DNA of 64,000 bases from Altererythrobacter xiamenensis (GTDB taxonomy: Bacteria; Pseudomonadota; Alphaproteobacteria; Sphingomonadales; Sphingomonadaceae). The DNA is taken from the NCBI RefSeq assembly GCF_900177715.1, contig NZ_FXWG01000002.1:372001-436000 (forward strand), written 5' to 3'. The notes below the pieces were generated by a model, which did no database searches, was not told the origin of the DNA, and saw only the letters and a list, made by a program, of their open reading frames with translations. The position numbers and the translations under genes are program-made. Below are positions 16,642-26,125 of the stretch, piece after piece (the stretch's first letter is position 1; every line of letters begins with the position of its first letter).

Positions 16642-17457
16642 ATGGACAGATCCGACATAAATACAGCGAACCGGCTCGCCGACTCTGCGCGCGAGGCGAT
16701 CCGACCGCTGTTCCGCGGCGATTGGACCGCAGAACAGAAGGAAGATCACACTGCGGTGACCGAGGCCGATCGCGCGGCCGAGGCTGCGATGCGGGCGATT
16801 CTGGAAGAGGTCTGCCCCGGCGACGGCATAATCGGCGAGGAGTACGGCACGCGCAACGAGGGTGCTGGCCGCCAATGGGTGCTCGATCCGATCGACGGCA
16901 CGCAGAGTTTCGTCGCGGGCCGCCCCATCTTCGGCACGCTGATTGCGCTGATGCAGGACGGCTGGCCCGTCATGGGGGTGATCGACCAGGCGATCCTTGG
17001 GGAGCGCTGGATCGGCGTGATCGGCGAAGGCACCACCTTCAACGGCAAGCCCGTCCAGACGCGCCGGTGCCGTGCGCTTGAAGGGGCATCGGTCGCGACG
17101 ACCAGCCCGCATGCCTTCGCCGAGGAGGACGTCGATGCCTATCTGCGCCTCGTGGCCAAGGCTTATCCCAAGCGGCCCTATCCCGTGTACGGCGGCGATT
17201 GCTACAATTACGCGCTGCTCGCCTCGGGCCATCTCGACATCGTGATCGAGAGCGGGCTCAAGCTGCATGACTATGCGGCACTGGTGCCGGTGGTCGAAGG
17301 GGCTGGCGGGATGATGAGCGACTGGCAGGGCAATCCATTGGACGCGAAAACCGCAGAGAAGGAAGGCGGCCGCGTCATCGCTCTGGGTGAACCGGCGCGG
17401 CTCGAAGAGGTGCTCGAGGCGATAGGCGGGGTCGACAGCCATGACCACGACCATTGA
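16642..17457 (+). CDS. hisN: Histidinol-phosphatase, inositol monophosphatase family
   Basis: A 271-residue member of the Mg2+-dependent inositol monophosphatase superfamily, matching the HisN type that removes phosphate from histidinol phosphate in actinobacteria and alphaproteobacteria. Seen: TEADRAAE, IIGEEYG, the metal-binding DPIDGTQSFVAGRPIFGTLI (about residues 88-107) and ESGLKLHDYAALVPVVEGAGG. The C-terminus ends SHDHDH, a short His/Asp tail of unknown meaning. A broader inositol-phosphatase role cannot be excluded by sequence alone. It is divergent from the AraC gene. Confidence 0.85.
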   Translation: MDRSDINTANRLADSAREAIRPLFRGDWTAEQKEDHTAVTEADRAAEAAMRAILEEVCPGDGIIGEEYGTRNEGAGRQWVLDPIDGTQSFVAGRPIFGTLIALMQDGWPVMGVIDQAILGERWIGVIGEGTTFNGKPVQTRRCRALEGASVATTSPHAFAEEDVDAYLRLVAKAYPKRPYPVYGGDCYNYALLASGHLDIVIESGLKLHDYAALVPVVEGAGGMMSDWQGNPLDAKTAEKEGGRVIALGEPARLEEVLEAIGGVDSHDHDH

Positions 17458-17501
17458 CCGCCCGCTCGGGCACTGACGCCCGCTCCGCTCGTTGAGGGCG
17501 C

Positions 17502-18260
17502 ATGAAAACCATCTGTGTTACCGGAGCCGGGGCGGGCATTGGCCGCGCCATCGCGATGCATTTTCACGGGGCCGGCTGGCGCGTTATCGGACTCGACAAG
17601 GATGCCGAGGCGCTGGCCGAACTGCGTGGCGCGCTCCCTCGTGACAGCGCGCTCTTGCTGACCTGCGATGTCGGCAAGGAAGGCGAGGTGACGCGCAGTT
17701 TTGTCCGGATCGAGGAATGGCTCGATGGCGGTGCGCTCGACTGCCTCGTCAACAATGCAGGCATCGCTGATCCCTATTGCGGCCCGCTCGAAGATCTCGC
17801 GCTTGACGATTGGCAGAGCTGGATCGACGCCAGTCTGACCGCCGCCTTCCTTTGCAGCCGCGCGGCTGCGCCTTTGCTGAAACGCGCAGAAGACGGCGCC
17901 AGCATCACCAATATTTCCTCCACCCGCGCGGTGATGAGCGAGCCCGAATGCTTCGCCTATGCCGCGGCCAAGGGCGGGGTGGATGCGCTGACCCACGCAA
18001 TGGCGGTCAGTCTGGGGCCGAAGATCAGGGTCAATGCGGTGCGGCCGGGCTGGATCGAGACCGGCCCGTGGCAGAAGGGCGGCGAGCGCCGTGATCCGAG
18101 CCATCGCCCTAAGGACCTGGAACAACATCCGGCAGGACGCATCGGCAGGCCGCAGGACATCGCAGGAGCGGTCGAATATCTGCACGAGGCAGGTTTCGTG
18201 ACGGGGCAACACCTCAATGTGGATGGTGGCATGACGGTAAAGATGATCTACGAAGACTGA
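17502..18260 (+). CDS. SDR-family NAD(P)-dependent oxidoreductase
   Basis: A 252-residue classical short-chain dehydrogenase. Seen: TGAGAGIGRA (cofactor loop), an Asp after the second strand (GLDKD) that favours NAD, NNAG, a catalytic YAAAK (Tyr and Lys four apart) and the C-terminal GGMTVKM ending. The substrate is unknown. It is followed after a single base by a second SDR gene, so the two form an operon and may act in sequence or as a complex. Confidence 0.9.
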   Translation: MKTICVTGAGAGIGRAIAMHFHGAGWRVIGLDKDAEALAELRGALPRDSALLLTCDVGKEGEVTRSFVRIEEWLDGGALDCLVNNAGIADPYCGPLEDLALDDWQSWIDASLTAAFLCSRAAAPLLKRAEDGASITNISSTRAVMSEPECFAYAAAKGGVDALTHAMAVSLGPKIRVNAVRPGWIETGPWQKGGERRDPSHRPKDLEQHPAGRIGRPQDIAGAVEYLHEAGFVTGQHLNVDGGMTVKMIYED

Positions 18261-18261
18261 C

Positions 18262-19014
18262 ATGACCTGGGGTGCAAGACTGGAAGGCCGCGTCGCGCTC
18301 GTCACCGGGGCGGCGCGTGGCATGGGTTTCGAGATCGCGCGGCGGCTGGCCGATGAAGGCGCGACCGTCTGGCTTAACGGGCGCGATGCCGAGGCGTTGC
18401 GCCGCGCCGCAGCCGAGATCGAGGGCGACGACCGGACCATCGCCTTCGACATCTGCGACGAGGAAGCCTGTATCGAGGCTTTCGCCATGATCCGTTCGAC
18501 CACCGGGCTCGACATCCTCGTCAACAATGCAGGCGCGCGCGACCGCCGCACGTTCGATTCTATCGAGCGGGCAGACATGGCTCGGCTGATGGAGGTGAAC
18601 CTCGTTGCGCCCTTCGACCTCGCCCGCCGCGCGGCTCCTCTGATGCGAGAGCGCGGCTATGGCCGGATCGTCAATATTACCTCGATCGCCAGCGAGATTG
18701 CGCGCGGCGATGCTGCCTACACCGCGAGCAAGGCGGCGCTCGATGGCGTGACCCGCTCGCTCGCGGCTGAATTGGGGCCGGACGGGATCACGGTCAATGC
18801 TGTTGCGCCCGGCTTCGTCCTGACCGAAGCGAACAAGGACTGGTTCGAGAAGGACGGCGAGGTCTCGGAGCATCTCGCGCGCCGCACCTCGCTCGGGCGC
18901 TGGGCCGAGCCGCATGAGATCGCGGGTGCAGTCGCCTTCCTCGCTTCGGAAGACGGCTCATACGTCACTGGGCACACGCTAGTGGTCGACGGCGGCTACG
19001 TAACGCACTTCTGA
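18262..19014 (+). CDS. SDR-family oxidoreductase (FabG-like)
   Basis: A 250-residue classical SDR. Seen: TGAARGMGFE, NNAGARD, the catalytic Ser in NITSIAS, YTASK, and the usual VDGGY ending. The basic residue after strand 2 (LNGRD) suggests NADP preference. It lies one base after the preceding SDR gene and is not similar enough to it to be a recent duplicate. The substrate is not predictable; a 3-oxoacyl or gluconate-type reductase is possible. Confidence 0.9.
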   Translation: MTWGARLEGRVALVTGAARGMGFEIARRLADEGATVWLNGRDAEALRRAAAEIEGDDRTIAFDICDEEACIEAFAMIRSTTGLDILVNNAGARDRRTFDSIERADMARLMEVNLVAPFDLARRAAPLMRERGYGRIVNITSIASEIARGDAAYTASKAALDGVTRSLAAELGPDGITVNAVAPGFVLTEANKDWFEKDGEVSEHLARRTSLGRWAEPHEIAGAVAFLASEDGSYVTGHTLVVDGGYVTHF

Positions 19015-19145
19015 CGGGGAAATCCCTTGCATTCCGTCCGTGAATCGCTATTTGCGCGCCCTTCACTGACACGTGATTCATTCGCCGGTCTGGCCGTCAG
19101 GGCTGCCAGGGCTGGTTGAGCGTGTCTCTGCATTAGGAGATGAAA

Positions 19146-19349
19146 ATGCCCAAGCTTAAGACCAAGAGCGGTGTGAAGAAACGCTTCAAGATCACCGCAA
19201 CTGGCAAAGTCAAGCACGGCGTCGCTGGCAAGCGTCACCGCCTGATCAGCCACAATGCGAAGTATATTCGCCAGAACCGCGGCACCACCGTCCTGTCGGA
19301 AGCCGACACCAAGACGGTCAAGAAATGGGCCCCTTACGGGCTCGACTGA
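19146..19349 (+). CDS. rpmI: 50S ribosomal protein L35
   Basis: A 67-residue, very basic protein matching L35: [20 protein letters not shown], then [19 protein letters not shown]. The ATG at 19146 is preferred over the one at 19140, because the latter overlaps the AGGAGA ribosome site. It is followed by rplT 26 bases later. infC, often upstream, is not here; the 125-base leader (19015-19145) shows no structure I can assign. Confidence 0.97.
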   Translation: MPKLKTKSGVKKRFKITATGKVKHGVAGKRHRLISHNAKYIRQNRGTTVLSEADTKTVKKWAPYGLD

Positions 19350-19375
19350 GCGCGCTGGTCTAAGGAGAATATACT

Positions 19376-19735
19376 ATGCCTCGCATCAAACGCGGCGTTA
19401 CCACGCGCCAGAAGCACAAGCGGCTGCTCGAACAGGCCAAGGGCTATCGCGGTCGTCGCAAGAACACCATTCGCATCGCGCGCCAGGCCGTCGAGAAGGC
19501 TGGCCAGTACGCTTACCGTGACCGCAAGATCAAGAAGCGCAACTTCCGCGCTCTCTGGATCCAGCGCATCAATGCTGCGGTTCGCGCCGAAGGTCTGACT
19601 TACTCGCAGTTCATGCACGGCACCAAGCTGGCCGGTATCGAACTCGACCGTAAGGTCATGGCGGACCTCGCCATGAACGAGGAAGCGGCATTCAAGGCGA
19701 TCATCGAGCAGGCCAAGAAGGCCCTGCCCGCCTGA
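19376..19735 (+). CDS. rplT: 50S ribosomal protein L20
   Basis: A 119-residue basic protein typical of L20, which binds 23S rRNA early in assembly: [35 protein letters not shown] and [20 protein letters not shown]. It has a strong AAGGAGAA site before the ATG. It is co-transcribed with rpmI and followed by a terminator. Confidence 0.98.
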   Translation: MPRIKRGVTTRQKHKRLLEQAKGYRGRRKNTIRIARQAVEKAGQYAYRDRKIKKRNFRALWIQRINAAVRAEGLTYSQFMHGTKLAGIELDRKVMADLAMNEEAAFKAIIEQAKKALPA

Positions 19736-19757
19736 TTTGCCGACATTGCGAAATGCG

Positions 19758-19785
19758 AAGGGCGGTCCTGCGGGGCCGCCCTTTT
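19758..19785 (+). terminator. Rho-independent terminator after rplT
   Basis: AAGGGCGG pairs with CCGCCCTT across a 10-base loop and is followed by a short T-run. It separates rpmI-rplT from the AraC pair that lies before pheS. Confidence 0.8.
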
Positions 19786-19823
19786 GTATGCGCGCTTGAC
19801 TCGGGGCTGTCACAAACCCGACA

Positions 19824-20789
19824 ATGGCGGCGGGGAAAAACAGGGTCGCTTCATACGATGCGCACACATTATCAGGGGCTTGGCTGCAGCAGCCTGCATA
19901 CATGCGGGCGGGCCGAGTGAACCCGCCGTGCGACCTCAAGGTGCGCTTTTTCAAGCCGCCCGACGATCTCGCGGGATGTTTCTCGGTTGTCTATCGCGCC
20001 GATCTCGTTGTCGAGGAAGACGGCAGGATCGAGGATGTGCTGCTTCCCGAATGGACCAATATCCGGATCTTCCGCGGCACATATCCCATCGCTTCCTTGC
20101 CCGATGGCGAGGTTTCCGGCGATGCACGGCTGGTGGCGACCGGACCAACTACCCATGGCACGATGTTCAGTCTTGGAACCACGCGGATGTGGGGCGTGGG
20201 CCTTTTTCCCGAAGGTCTGGCGCGGCTGACGGATCTTCATGCAGACCATGTCGCCAACACCATCTGCGATGCGGAAGAGAGCCCGGCGCATGCCTCGATC
20301 GCGGGGCTTGCCGATCACGTGCTGTCCTGCGAACCGGATGACGATTGCGAGAGCGAGGCGATCTTCCAGTTCTTTCGCGAGAGGCTCAAGCCGGTGCGCC
20401 ACCTCGAACAGATACGCCAGATCCATCGCGCGCTGCTGGCGGAACAATCGGCCAATGCCGGACATCTTGCCGACGAAGCGGGTTTGGGCAGACGCCATCT
20501 AGAGCGGCTCGGCAAGCGCTACTTCGGCTTTACGCCCAAGGCACTGCTACGTCGTCAGCGCTTCGTGAGAACGCTCTCCACTTTCGTCTTGCAGCGTCCG
20601 GTCTTGTGGACCGCGGCAATGGACAGCGACTATTACGATCAGGCCCAGTTCACCCGCGAATTTCGGGAGTTCATGGACATGACGCCGCAGCAGTTCGCCG
20701 CGATGCCCCATCCGATCCAGGACGTCTTCATGGTCGAGCGGGCCAAGCTTTGGGGCTCGCCAGCGCAGGCGCTCGACCTGCCAGACTAA
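19824..20789 (+). CDS. AraC-family transcriptional regulator (pair 2, first gene)
   Basis: A 321-residue regulator with a C-terminal AraC-type DNA-binding region (RRHLERLGKRYFGFTPKALL and YYDQAQFTREFREFMDMTPQ) behind an N-terminal sensor domain beginning near VRFFKPPDDLAGCFSVVYRA. It is closely related to the next gene and more distantly to the two at 14.5-16.6 kb. The C-terminal tail ERAKLWGSPAQALDLPD matches its neighbour's. It sits between rplT and pheS, which are often adjacent in other bacteria. Confidence 0.83.
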   Translation: MAAGKNRVASYDAHTLSGAWLQQPAYMRAGRVNPPCDLKVRFFKPPDDLAGCFSVVYRADLVVEEDGRIEDVLLPEWTNIRIFRGTYPIASLPDGEVSGDARLVATGPTTHGTMFSLGTTRMWGVGLFPEGLARLTDLHADHVANTICDAEESPAHASIAGLADHVLSCEPDDDCESEAIFQFFRERLKPVRHLEQIRQIHRALLAEQSANAGHLADEAGLGRRHLERLGKRYFGFTPKALLRRQRFVRTLSTFVLQRPVLWTAAMDSDYYDQAQFTREFREFMDMTPQQFAAMPHPIQDVFMVERAKLWGSPAQALDLPD

Positions 20790-20882
20790 TTCGGGCTGAC
20801 ATTTTGTCCCTAGGGCGCATTTGTAAAAAGACGCCAGGTTTGCCAGTGATCGCCCTGATGAAAGCGATTCGGAAACTTGGCG

Positions 20883-21761
20883 ATGACTGACGAGCACGGC
20901 AGGTTTCGGGTGCGCAGCAATTTCCACGCCCCACCTCCGGAGTTCGACGGGTGTTTCACGACATTCTACCACCTTTCTCTCGAGGTGGCGGACAGCGGCA
21001 CGGTGAGCGATCACCTCCAGCCGGAATGGGGCAACATCCGCTTTTTTGCGGGCTCCAGACCGAAAGCACGGATCGGCGATAGCGAAGTCGAAGGCGCGCG
21101 CTTTACCGCCACCGGCCCGAGTACCCTGCCCGCCCATTTCGAACTCGGTTCGGCGGAGATGTGGGGTATCGGCTTTCTTCCTCTGGGCTGGGCCCGGTTC
21201 ATCGCCCGCGATGCCGAAGACCTTTGCAACGTCGTTTGCGATGGCGAGAAGGATGCGGCCTTCAGCAAGTTTGCCCCTCTCATTCAGCCCCTCTGCGACG
21301 ACCGGCTCGACAGGCAAGCGCAGTTCGATGCCATCGTGGAGGCAATGCGCAGCTTGATGCAGCCATCGCGAGACGAAGAGAGAATTCGTCGCGTGCACAA
21401 AGCCATGATCGAACCCGCCGTGACGACCGTCGCCGATTTTGCGGAACGCAGCGAACTGAGCGTGCGCAGTCTGGAGCGGCTCTGCTGCCGCTACTTCGGA
21501 TTTTCGCCCAAACTTCTGCTGCGCCGCCAGCGATTCATGCGCAGCCTCGCCACTTTCATGCTCGATCCCGGCGCGAACTGGACTGCGGCGATGGACGAGC
21601 ATTATCATGACCAGGCCCATTTTACGCGCGAGTTTCGCCAGTTCATGGGTATGACACCGACCGAGTATGCCGCGCTGCCGCACCCGATCCTGGCATCCTT
21701 CGTGGAAGCGCGGGCGCGCATGTGGGGCTCGGCTGCACAGACGCTCGACAAGCCTGGCTGA
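20883..21761 (+). CDS. AraC-family transcriptional regulator (pair 2, second gene)
   Basis: A 292-residue paralogue of the preceding gene: sensor domain with [17 protein letters not shown], then [20 protein letters not shown] and [20 protein letters not shown], ending [18 protein letters not shown] chose the ATG at 20883; an in-frame TTG lies two codons upstream. The regulated genes are not evident, since the pair is boxed in by ribosomal-protein and tRNA-synthetase genes. Confidence 0.83.
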   Translation: MTDEHGRFRVRSNFHAPPPEFDGCFTTFYHLSLEVADSGTVSDHLQPEWGNIRFFAGSRPKARIGDSEVEGARFTATGPSTLPAHFELGSAEMWGIGFLPLGWARFIARDAEDLCNVVCDGEKDAAFSKFAPLIQPLCDDRLDRQAQFDAIVEAMRSLMQPSRDEERIRRVHKAMIEPAVTTVADFAERSELSVRSLERLCCRYFGFSPKLLLRRQRFMRSLATFMLDPGANWTAAMDEHYHDQAHFTREFRQFMGMTPTEYAALPHPILASFVEARARMWGSAAQTLDKPG

Positions 21762-21883
21762 AGCTTCAGTCGCTGCCGCAGTACGGCCCGCAGCGCGCCG
21801 GACCTACGGCAGGAGCCACAGCGGCTTTGCCTTGGCGCGCATTTGGCGCTAGCGGAGCGCGCTCACACAACAAAACAGATTCC

Positions 21884-22984
21884 ATGACCGACCTGACACA
21901 ACAAAAGACCGAAGCGCTGGCCGCCATTGCGGCTGCCGAAACGCTGGAAACGCTCGATAGCCAGCGCGTGGCCGCGCTCGGCAAGAAGGGCTGGGTGAGC
22001 CTTGCCTTGAAGACGCTCGGCCAGATGAGCCCGGAGGAGCGCCAGCAGGCCGCCCCCGCGATCCAGGCCGTGCGCGCCGAAATCGCCGATGCGATCGAGG
22101 CCCGGAAGGCGGCGCTTGAGAGCGCGGCACTCGAAGCACAGCTGGCGAGCGAAAAGCTCGACCTGACTTTGCCTGCACCCGAAGCGCCGCGCGGTACAGT
22201 CCACCCCGTCAGCCAGGTGATGGACGAACTCGCCGAAATCTTCGCCGATCTCGGTTTCGCTGTCGCCACCGGTCCGGAGATCGAGGACGACTGGCACAAT
22301 TTCACCGCGCTCAACATGGATGAAAACCATCCGGCGCGCGCGATGCACGACACCTTCTATTTCCCCGATCGCGATGCGGAAGGCCGCCAGATGCTGCTCC
22401 GCACGCACACTTCGCCGGTGCAGATCCGCAGCATGAAAGAGCAGGGCGCGCCGATCCGCATCATCGCACCGGGCCGCGTGTACCGTTCGGACAGCGACGC
22501 GACGCACACGCCGATGTTCCATCAGGTCGAAGGCCTGGTGATCGACCGCGACATTCACCTGGGCCACCTCAAGTGGACGCTCGAGACCTTCCTCAAGGCC
22601 TATTTCGAGCGGGATGATATCGTGCTGCGCCTGCGCCCTTCGTACTTCCCCTTCACCGAACCTTCGGTCGAAGTCGATGTCGGCTACGTCAACGAAGGCG
22701 GCCGCCGCGTCGTCGGAGGCTCCGGTGATGACGAAGGCCATGAGTGGATGGAGCTGCTCGGCAGCGGCATGGTCAATCGCCGCGTCATCGAAATGGCGGG
22801 ACTCGATCCCGACCAGTGGCAGGGCTTTGCCTTTGGCGTCGGCGTCGACCGGCTCGCGATGCTCAAATACGGCATGAGCGATCTGCGCGCTTTCTTCGAC
22901 GGCGATGTGCGCTGGCTGCAGCATTACGGCTTCAGCCCGTTCGACCAGCCCACCCTTTCCGCAGGCGTGGGAGCGAAGGCATGA
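21884..22984 (+). CDS. pheS: Phenylalanyl-tRNA synthetase alpha subunit
   Basis: A 366-residue catalytic alpha subunit that charges tRNA-Phe. Seen: an N-terminal coiled coil, then [19 protein letters not shown], the class II motif 2 region [20 protein letters not shown] and the motif 3 region [17 protein letters not shown] chose the ATG at 21884 ([12 protein letters not shown]); the frame is open upstream to 21722 but that part overlaps the AraC gene. Its stop overlaps the pheT start (ATGA). Confidence 0.97.
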   Translation: MTDLTQQKTEALAAIAAAETLETLDSQRVAALGKKGWVSLALKTLGQMSPEERQQAAPAIQAVRAEIADAIEARKAALESAALEAQLASEKLDLTLPAPEAPRGTVHPVSQVMDELAEIFADLGFAVATGPEIEDDWHNFTALNMDENHPARAMHDTFYFPDRDAEGRQMLLRTHTSPVQIRSMKEQGAPIRIIAPGRVYRSDSDATHTPMFHQVEGLVIDRDIHLGHLKWTLETFLKAYFERDDIVLRLRPSYFPFTEPSVEVDVGYVNEGGRRVVGGSGDDEGHEWMELLGSGMVNRRVIEMAGLDPDQWQGFAFGVGVDRLAMLKYGMSDLRAFFDGDVRWLQHYGFSPFDQPTLSAGVGAKA

Positions 22985-25362
22985 AGTTCTCGCTGACCTG
23001 GCTCAAGGACCATCTCGAAACCACGGCTTCGGTCGAGGAGATCGCGGCTGCGCTCAACCGCATCGGGCTCGAAGTCGAAGGGCTCGAAGATCCGGCGCAG
23101 CGCCTCGCGGGCTTCCGCGTCGCCAAGGTGCTGAGTGCAGAGAAGCACCCCGATGCCGACAAGCTGCAGGTGCTCTCCGTCGATACCGGCGAAGGCGAAC
23201 CGCTGCAGGTCGTGTGCGGTGCGCCCAATGCGCGCGCTGGCATGAAGGGCGTGCTCGGCCTGCCCGGCGCGGTCGTGCCCGCCAACGGCATGGAACTGCG
23301 CAAGAGCGCGATCCGCGGCGTCGCATCCAATGGCATGATGTGCTCGGTGCGCGAGCTCGAACTGGGCGACGCGCATGATGGCATTATCGAACTGCCCGAA
23401 GATGCGCCGGTCGGTGAAAGCTTCGCCGACTATCACGGCTCTTCGCCCGTGTTCGATGTCGCAATCACGCCCAACCGCCCCGATTGCATGGGTGTGTACG
23501 GCATCGCGCGCGATCTTGCCGCAGCTGGCCTCGGCACGCTGAAGCCGATCGCCATGCCCGCTTTCGACGCGAAGGACGCGTGCCCGGTCGAAATCCGCAC
23601 CGACGATCCCGACGGCTGCCCAGCCTTTCATGGGCGCGTGGTGACAGGCGTTACCAATGGCGCTTCGCCCGATTGGCTGCAGCAGCGGCTGATCAGCGCC
23701 GGCCAGCGCCCGATCTCGCTACTGGTCGATCTCACCAACTACATGATGCTGGCCTATGGCCGTCCGGCGCACGCCTATGACCTCGCCAAGCTCAATGGTG
23801 CGGTGGTGGCGCGGCGCGCCAAGGACGGCGAACAGATCCTCGCGCTGAACGAGAAAACCTACACGCTCGACGACAGCATGACCGTAATCGCCGATGATGC
23901 GGGCGTGCATGATATCGCGGGCATCATGGGTGGCGAGCATTCGGGCGTGACCGAGGAAACGAGGGACGTCCTGCTCGAAATCGCCTATTTCAATCCCGCG
24001 CAGATCGGGGTGACGGGCCGCAAGCTTGGCCTTGCCTCCGATGCGCGCACGCGGTTCGAGCGCGGTGTCGATCCGGCCTTCCTCGATGACGGGCTCGATC
24101 TGCTGACCGGCTTGATCGTCGAACTGGCGGGTGGCACAGCGAGCGAAATGACCCGCGCCGGCTCTGCACCGAGCGAACCCAAGGTCGTCTCCTTCGATCC
24201 GGCGCTGACGCAGCGCCTCGGCGGTGTTTCGGTCGACGAGGCCGAGCAGCGCCGCATCCTCGAAAGCCTCGATTTCGATGTCTCGGATGATTGGCAGGTG
24301 ACCTGTCCGCTGCGCCGCCACGATATTGAGGGGCCAGCCGATCTGGTCGAGGAAGTCGTGCGCATCCACGGCCTCGACGCGGTTGAGAGCGTGGCTCTGC
24401 CGCGCGCAGAAGGCGTCGCTAAACCGACCGCGACGCCGCAGCAGATGCTGGAGCGCAAGCTGCGCCGTGCGGCTGCGGCAAGCGGCTTCAACGAAGCGGT
24501 CACCTGGTCCTTCATTTCCGAAGAACAGGCCGCGCTTGTCGGTGGCGGCAACTGGACGCTCGACAATCCGATCAGCGAGGACATGAAGGTCATGCGGCCT
24601 TCGCTCCTGCCCGGTATGCTCGCTGCGGTGCAGCGCAATCTCGATCGCGGGGCGAGTTCGGTCCGGCTGTTCGAAATCGGGCGGCGTTATCTCGCGGATG
24701 GCGAATATCCGACGCTGATCGCCGTCATGGCGGGCGACAAGACCCAGCGTGGCTGGGCGAGTGGCAAGGCGACGAGCTTCGATGCCTATGACGCCAAGGC
24801 TGCAGCGGAGACGCTGCTGGCAGAGGCGGGCGCGCCGGTCGAAAAACTGATGGTGATGCCGGTCGAGGATGGAGTGGCGGGTGCAGCCTATCACCCCGGC
24901 CAGTCCGCCACCTTGCGGCTCGGCCCCAAGAACGTGCTCGCCAGCTTCGGCATGGTTCACCCGAACATGCTCAAGGCGTTCGATATCGATGTTCCTGTCG
25001 CAGTCGTCGGTATTCACCTTGATGCCATTCCGGAGAAGAAAGGCGGCGGCTCGTTCGCGCGCGCGCCCTATTCGCCCCCGGCCTTGCAGGCGGTGACGCG
25101 CGATTTCGCCTTCCTCGTTCCGAGCGATCTGGCGGCAGGTGACCTCCTCAGGTCAGTCCGCGGTGCCGACAAGAAGAACATAGTCGATGCGCGCATCTTC
25201 GACGTCTTCGCCGGAAAGGGCGTGCCCGAAGGCAAGAAATCGGTCGCCGTCGAGGTCACGCTCCAGCCGGGTGAGGCGAGCTACAAGGACGCCGATCTCA
25301 AGGCGATTTCCGATGCGGTGGTGGCTGCCGCCGCAAAACAAGGCGCGGAGTTGAGAGGATGA
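22981..25362 (+). CDS. pheT: Phenylalanyl-tRNA synthetase beta subunit
   Basis: A 793-residue beta subunit: N-terminal [20 protein letters not shown], an EMAP/tRNA-binding domain (about 40-150), B3/B4 editing domain, B5 domain (about 400-470) and a C-terminal anticodon-binding fold with [13 protein letters not shown]. Domain order and length are typical. It overlaps pheS by 4 bases and the following SDR by 4 bases, giving a tightly coupled three-gene unit. Confidence 0.97.
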   Translation: MKFSLTWLKDHLETTASVEEIAAALNRIGLEVEGLEDPAQRLAGFRVAKVLSAEKHPDADKLQVLSVDTGEGEPLQVVCGAPNARAGMKGVLGLPGAVVPANGMELRKSAIRGVASNGMMCSVRELELGDAHDGIIELPEDAPVGESFADYHGSSPVFDVAITPNRPDCMGVYGIARDLAAAGLGTLKPIAMPAFDAKDACPVEIRTDDPDGCPAFHGRVVTGVTNGASPDWLQQRLISAGQRPISLLVDLTNYMMLAYGRPAHAYDLAKLNGAVVARRAKDGEQILALNEKTYTLDDSMTVIADDAGVHDIAGIMGGEHSGVTEETRDVLLEIAYFNPAQIGVTGRKLGLASDARTRFERGVDPAFLDDGLDLLTGLIVELAGGTASEMTRAGSAPSEPKVVSFDPALTQRLGGVSVDEAEQRRILESLDFDVSDDWQVTCPLRRHDIEGPADLVEEVVRIHGLDAVESVALPRAEGVAKPTATPQQMLERKLRRAAAASGFNEAVTWSFISEEQAALVGGGNWTLDNPISEDMKVMRPSLLPGMLAAVQRNLDRGASSVRLFEIGRRYLADGEYPTLIAVMAGDKTQRGWASGKATSFDAYDAKAAAETLLAEAGAPVEKLMVMPVEDGVAGAAYHPGQSATLRLGPKNVLASFGMVHPNMLKAFDIDVPVAVVGIHLDAIPEKKGGGSFARAPYSPPALQAVTRDFAFLVPSDLAAGDLLRSVRGADKKNIVDARIFDVFAGKGVPEGKKSVAVEVTLQPGEASYKDADLKAISDAVVAAAAKQGAELRG

Positions 25363-26105
25363 GCAAGACGGCATTCGTCACCGGAGCCACCGCTGGCATC
25401 GGCGAAGCGACCGTTCGCGCGCTCGTCGCCAATGGCTGGCGCTGTGTTGCAACCGGGCGGCGCAAGGAACGGCTCGACGCGCTGGTTGAAGAACTTGGCG
25501 CGGATAAGGTCCATCCCGCCATCTTCGACGTGCGTGACGAGGAGGCGATGGATGCCGCCATCGCAAACTTGCCCGGTGATTTCGCCGGGATCGACCTGCT
25601 GGTGAACAATGCGGGGCTCGCGCAAGGTCTCTCGCCGGCGCAGGAAGCCAATCTCGACGACTGGCAGACCATGATCGACACCAATGTGACGGCCATGGTG
25701 AAGCTGACGCGCAAGCTGCTGCCGGGGCTGATCGAGCGCAAGGGCGCGATCATCGCGATCGGTTCGGTCGCGGGCAGCTATGTCTATCCGGGCGGCAATG
25801 TCTATGCGGGCAGCAAGGCATTCGCCAATCACTTCACGCTCGCCCTGCGCGCCGACCTTCATGGCACCGGCGTACGCGTGACGAGCATCGAGCCGGGCAT
25901 GGTCGAGACCGAGTTCACGCTGGTTCGCACCGGCAGCCAGGAAGCCTCGGACAATCTCTATCGCGGCTCCGACCCGATGACAGGCGAGGATATCGCGAAC
26001 ACCATCCTGTGGATCGCGCAGCTCCCGCCGCATCTCAACATCAACCGTATCGAGCTGATGCCGGTGAGCCAGGATTTCGCAGGCTTCCGTGTCGCTCGCG
26101 ACTGA
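25359..26105 (+). CDS. SDR-family oxidoreductase (YdfG-like)
   Basis: A 248-residue short-chain dehydrogenase: TGATAGIGEATVRAL, an NADP-type ATGRRKERL after strand 2, NNAGLAQG, the catalytic Ser in IGSVAGSY, and YAGSK. The layout resembles YdfG, an NADP-dependent 3-hydroxy acid (serine/allothreonine) dehydrogenase, including the C-terminal HLNINRIELMPVSQ. It is translationally coupled to pheT (ATGA), although no metabolic link is known. Confidence 0.88.
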   Translation: MSKTAFVTGATAGIGEATVRALVANGWRCVATGRRKERLDALVEELGADKVHPAIFDVRDEEAMDAAIANLPGDFAGIDLLVNNAGLAQGLSPAQEANLDDWQTMIDTNVTAMVKLTRKLLPGLIERKGAIIAIGSVAGSYVYPGGNVYAGSKAFANHFTLALRADLHGTGVRVTSIEPGMVETEFTLVRTGSQEASDNLYRGSDPMTGEDIANTILWIAQLPPHLNINRIELMPVSQDFAGFRVARD

Positions 26106-26125
26106 CCCTATCTGATACCCGACAC

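Noticed and set aside
17420..17457. His/Asp tail of HisN (SHDHDH) as a metal-binding device
   Set aside because: Too short and terminal to claim a function; probably drift at the C-terminus.
23719..25017. 432-codon open frame antisense to pheT
   Set aside because: Shadow of pheT caused by the GC-rich codon pattern; no start context or motif.
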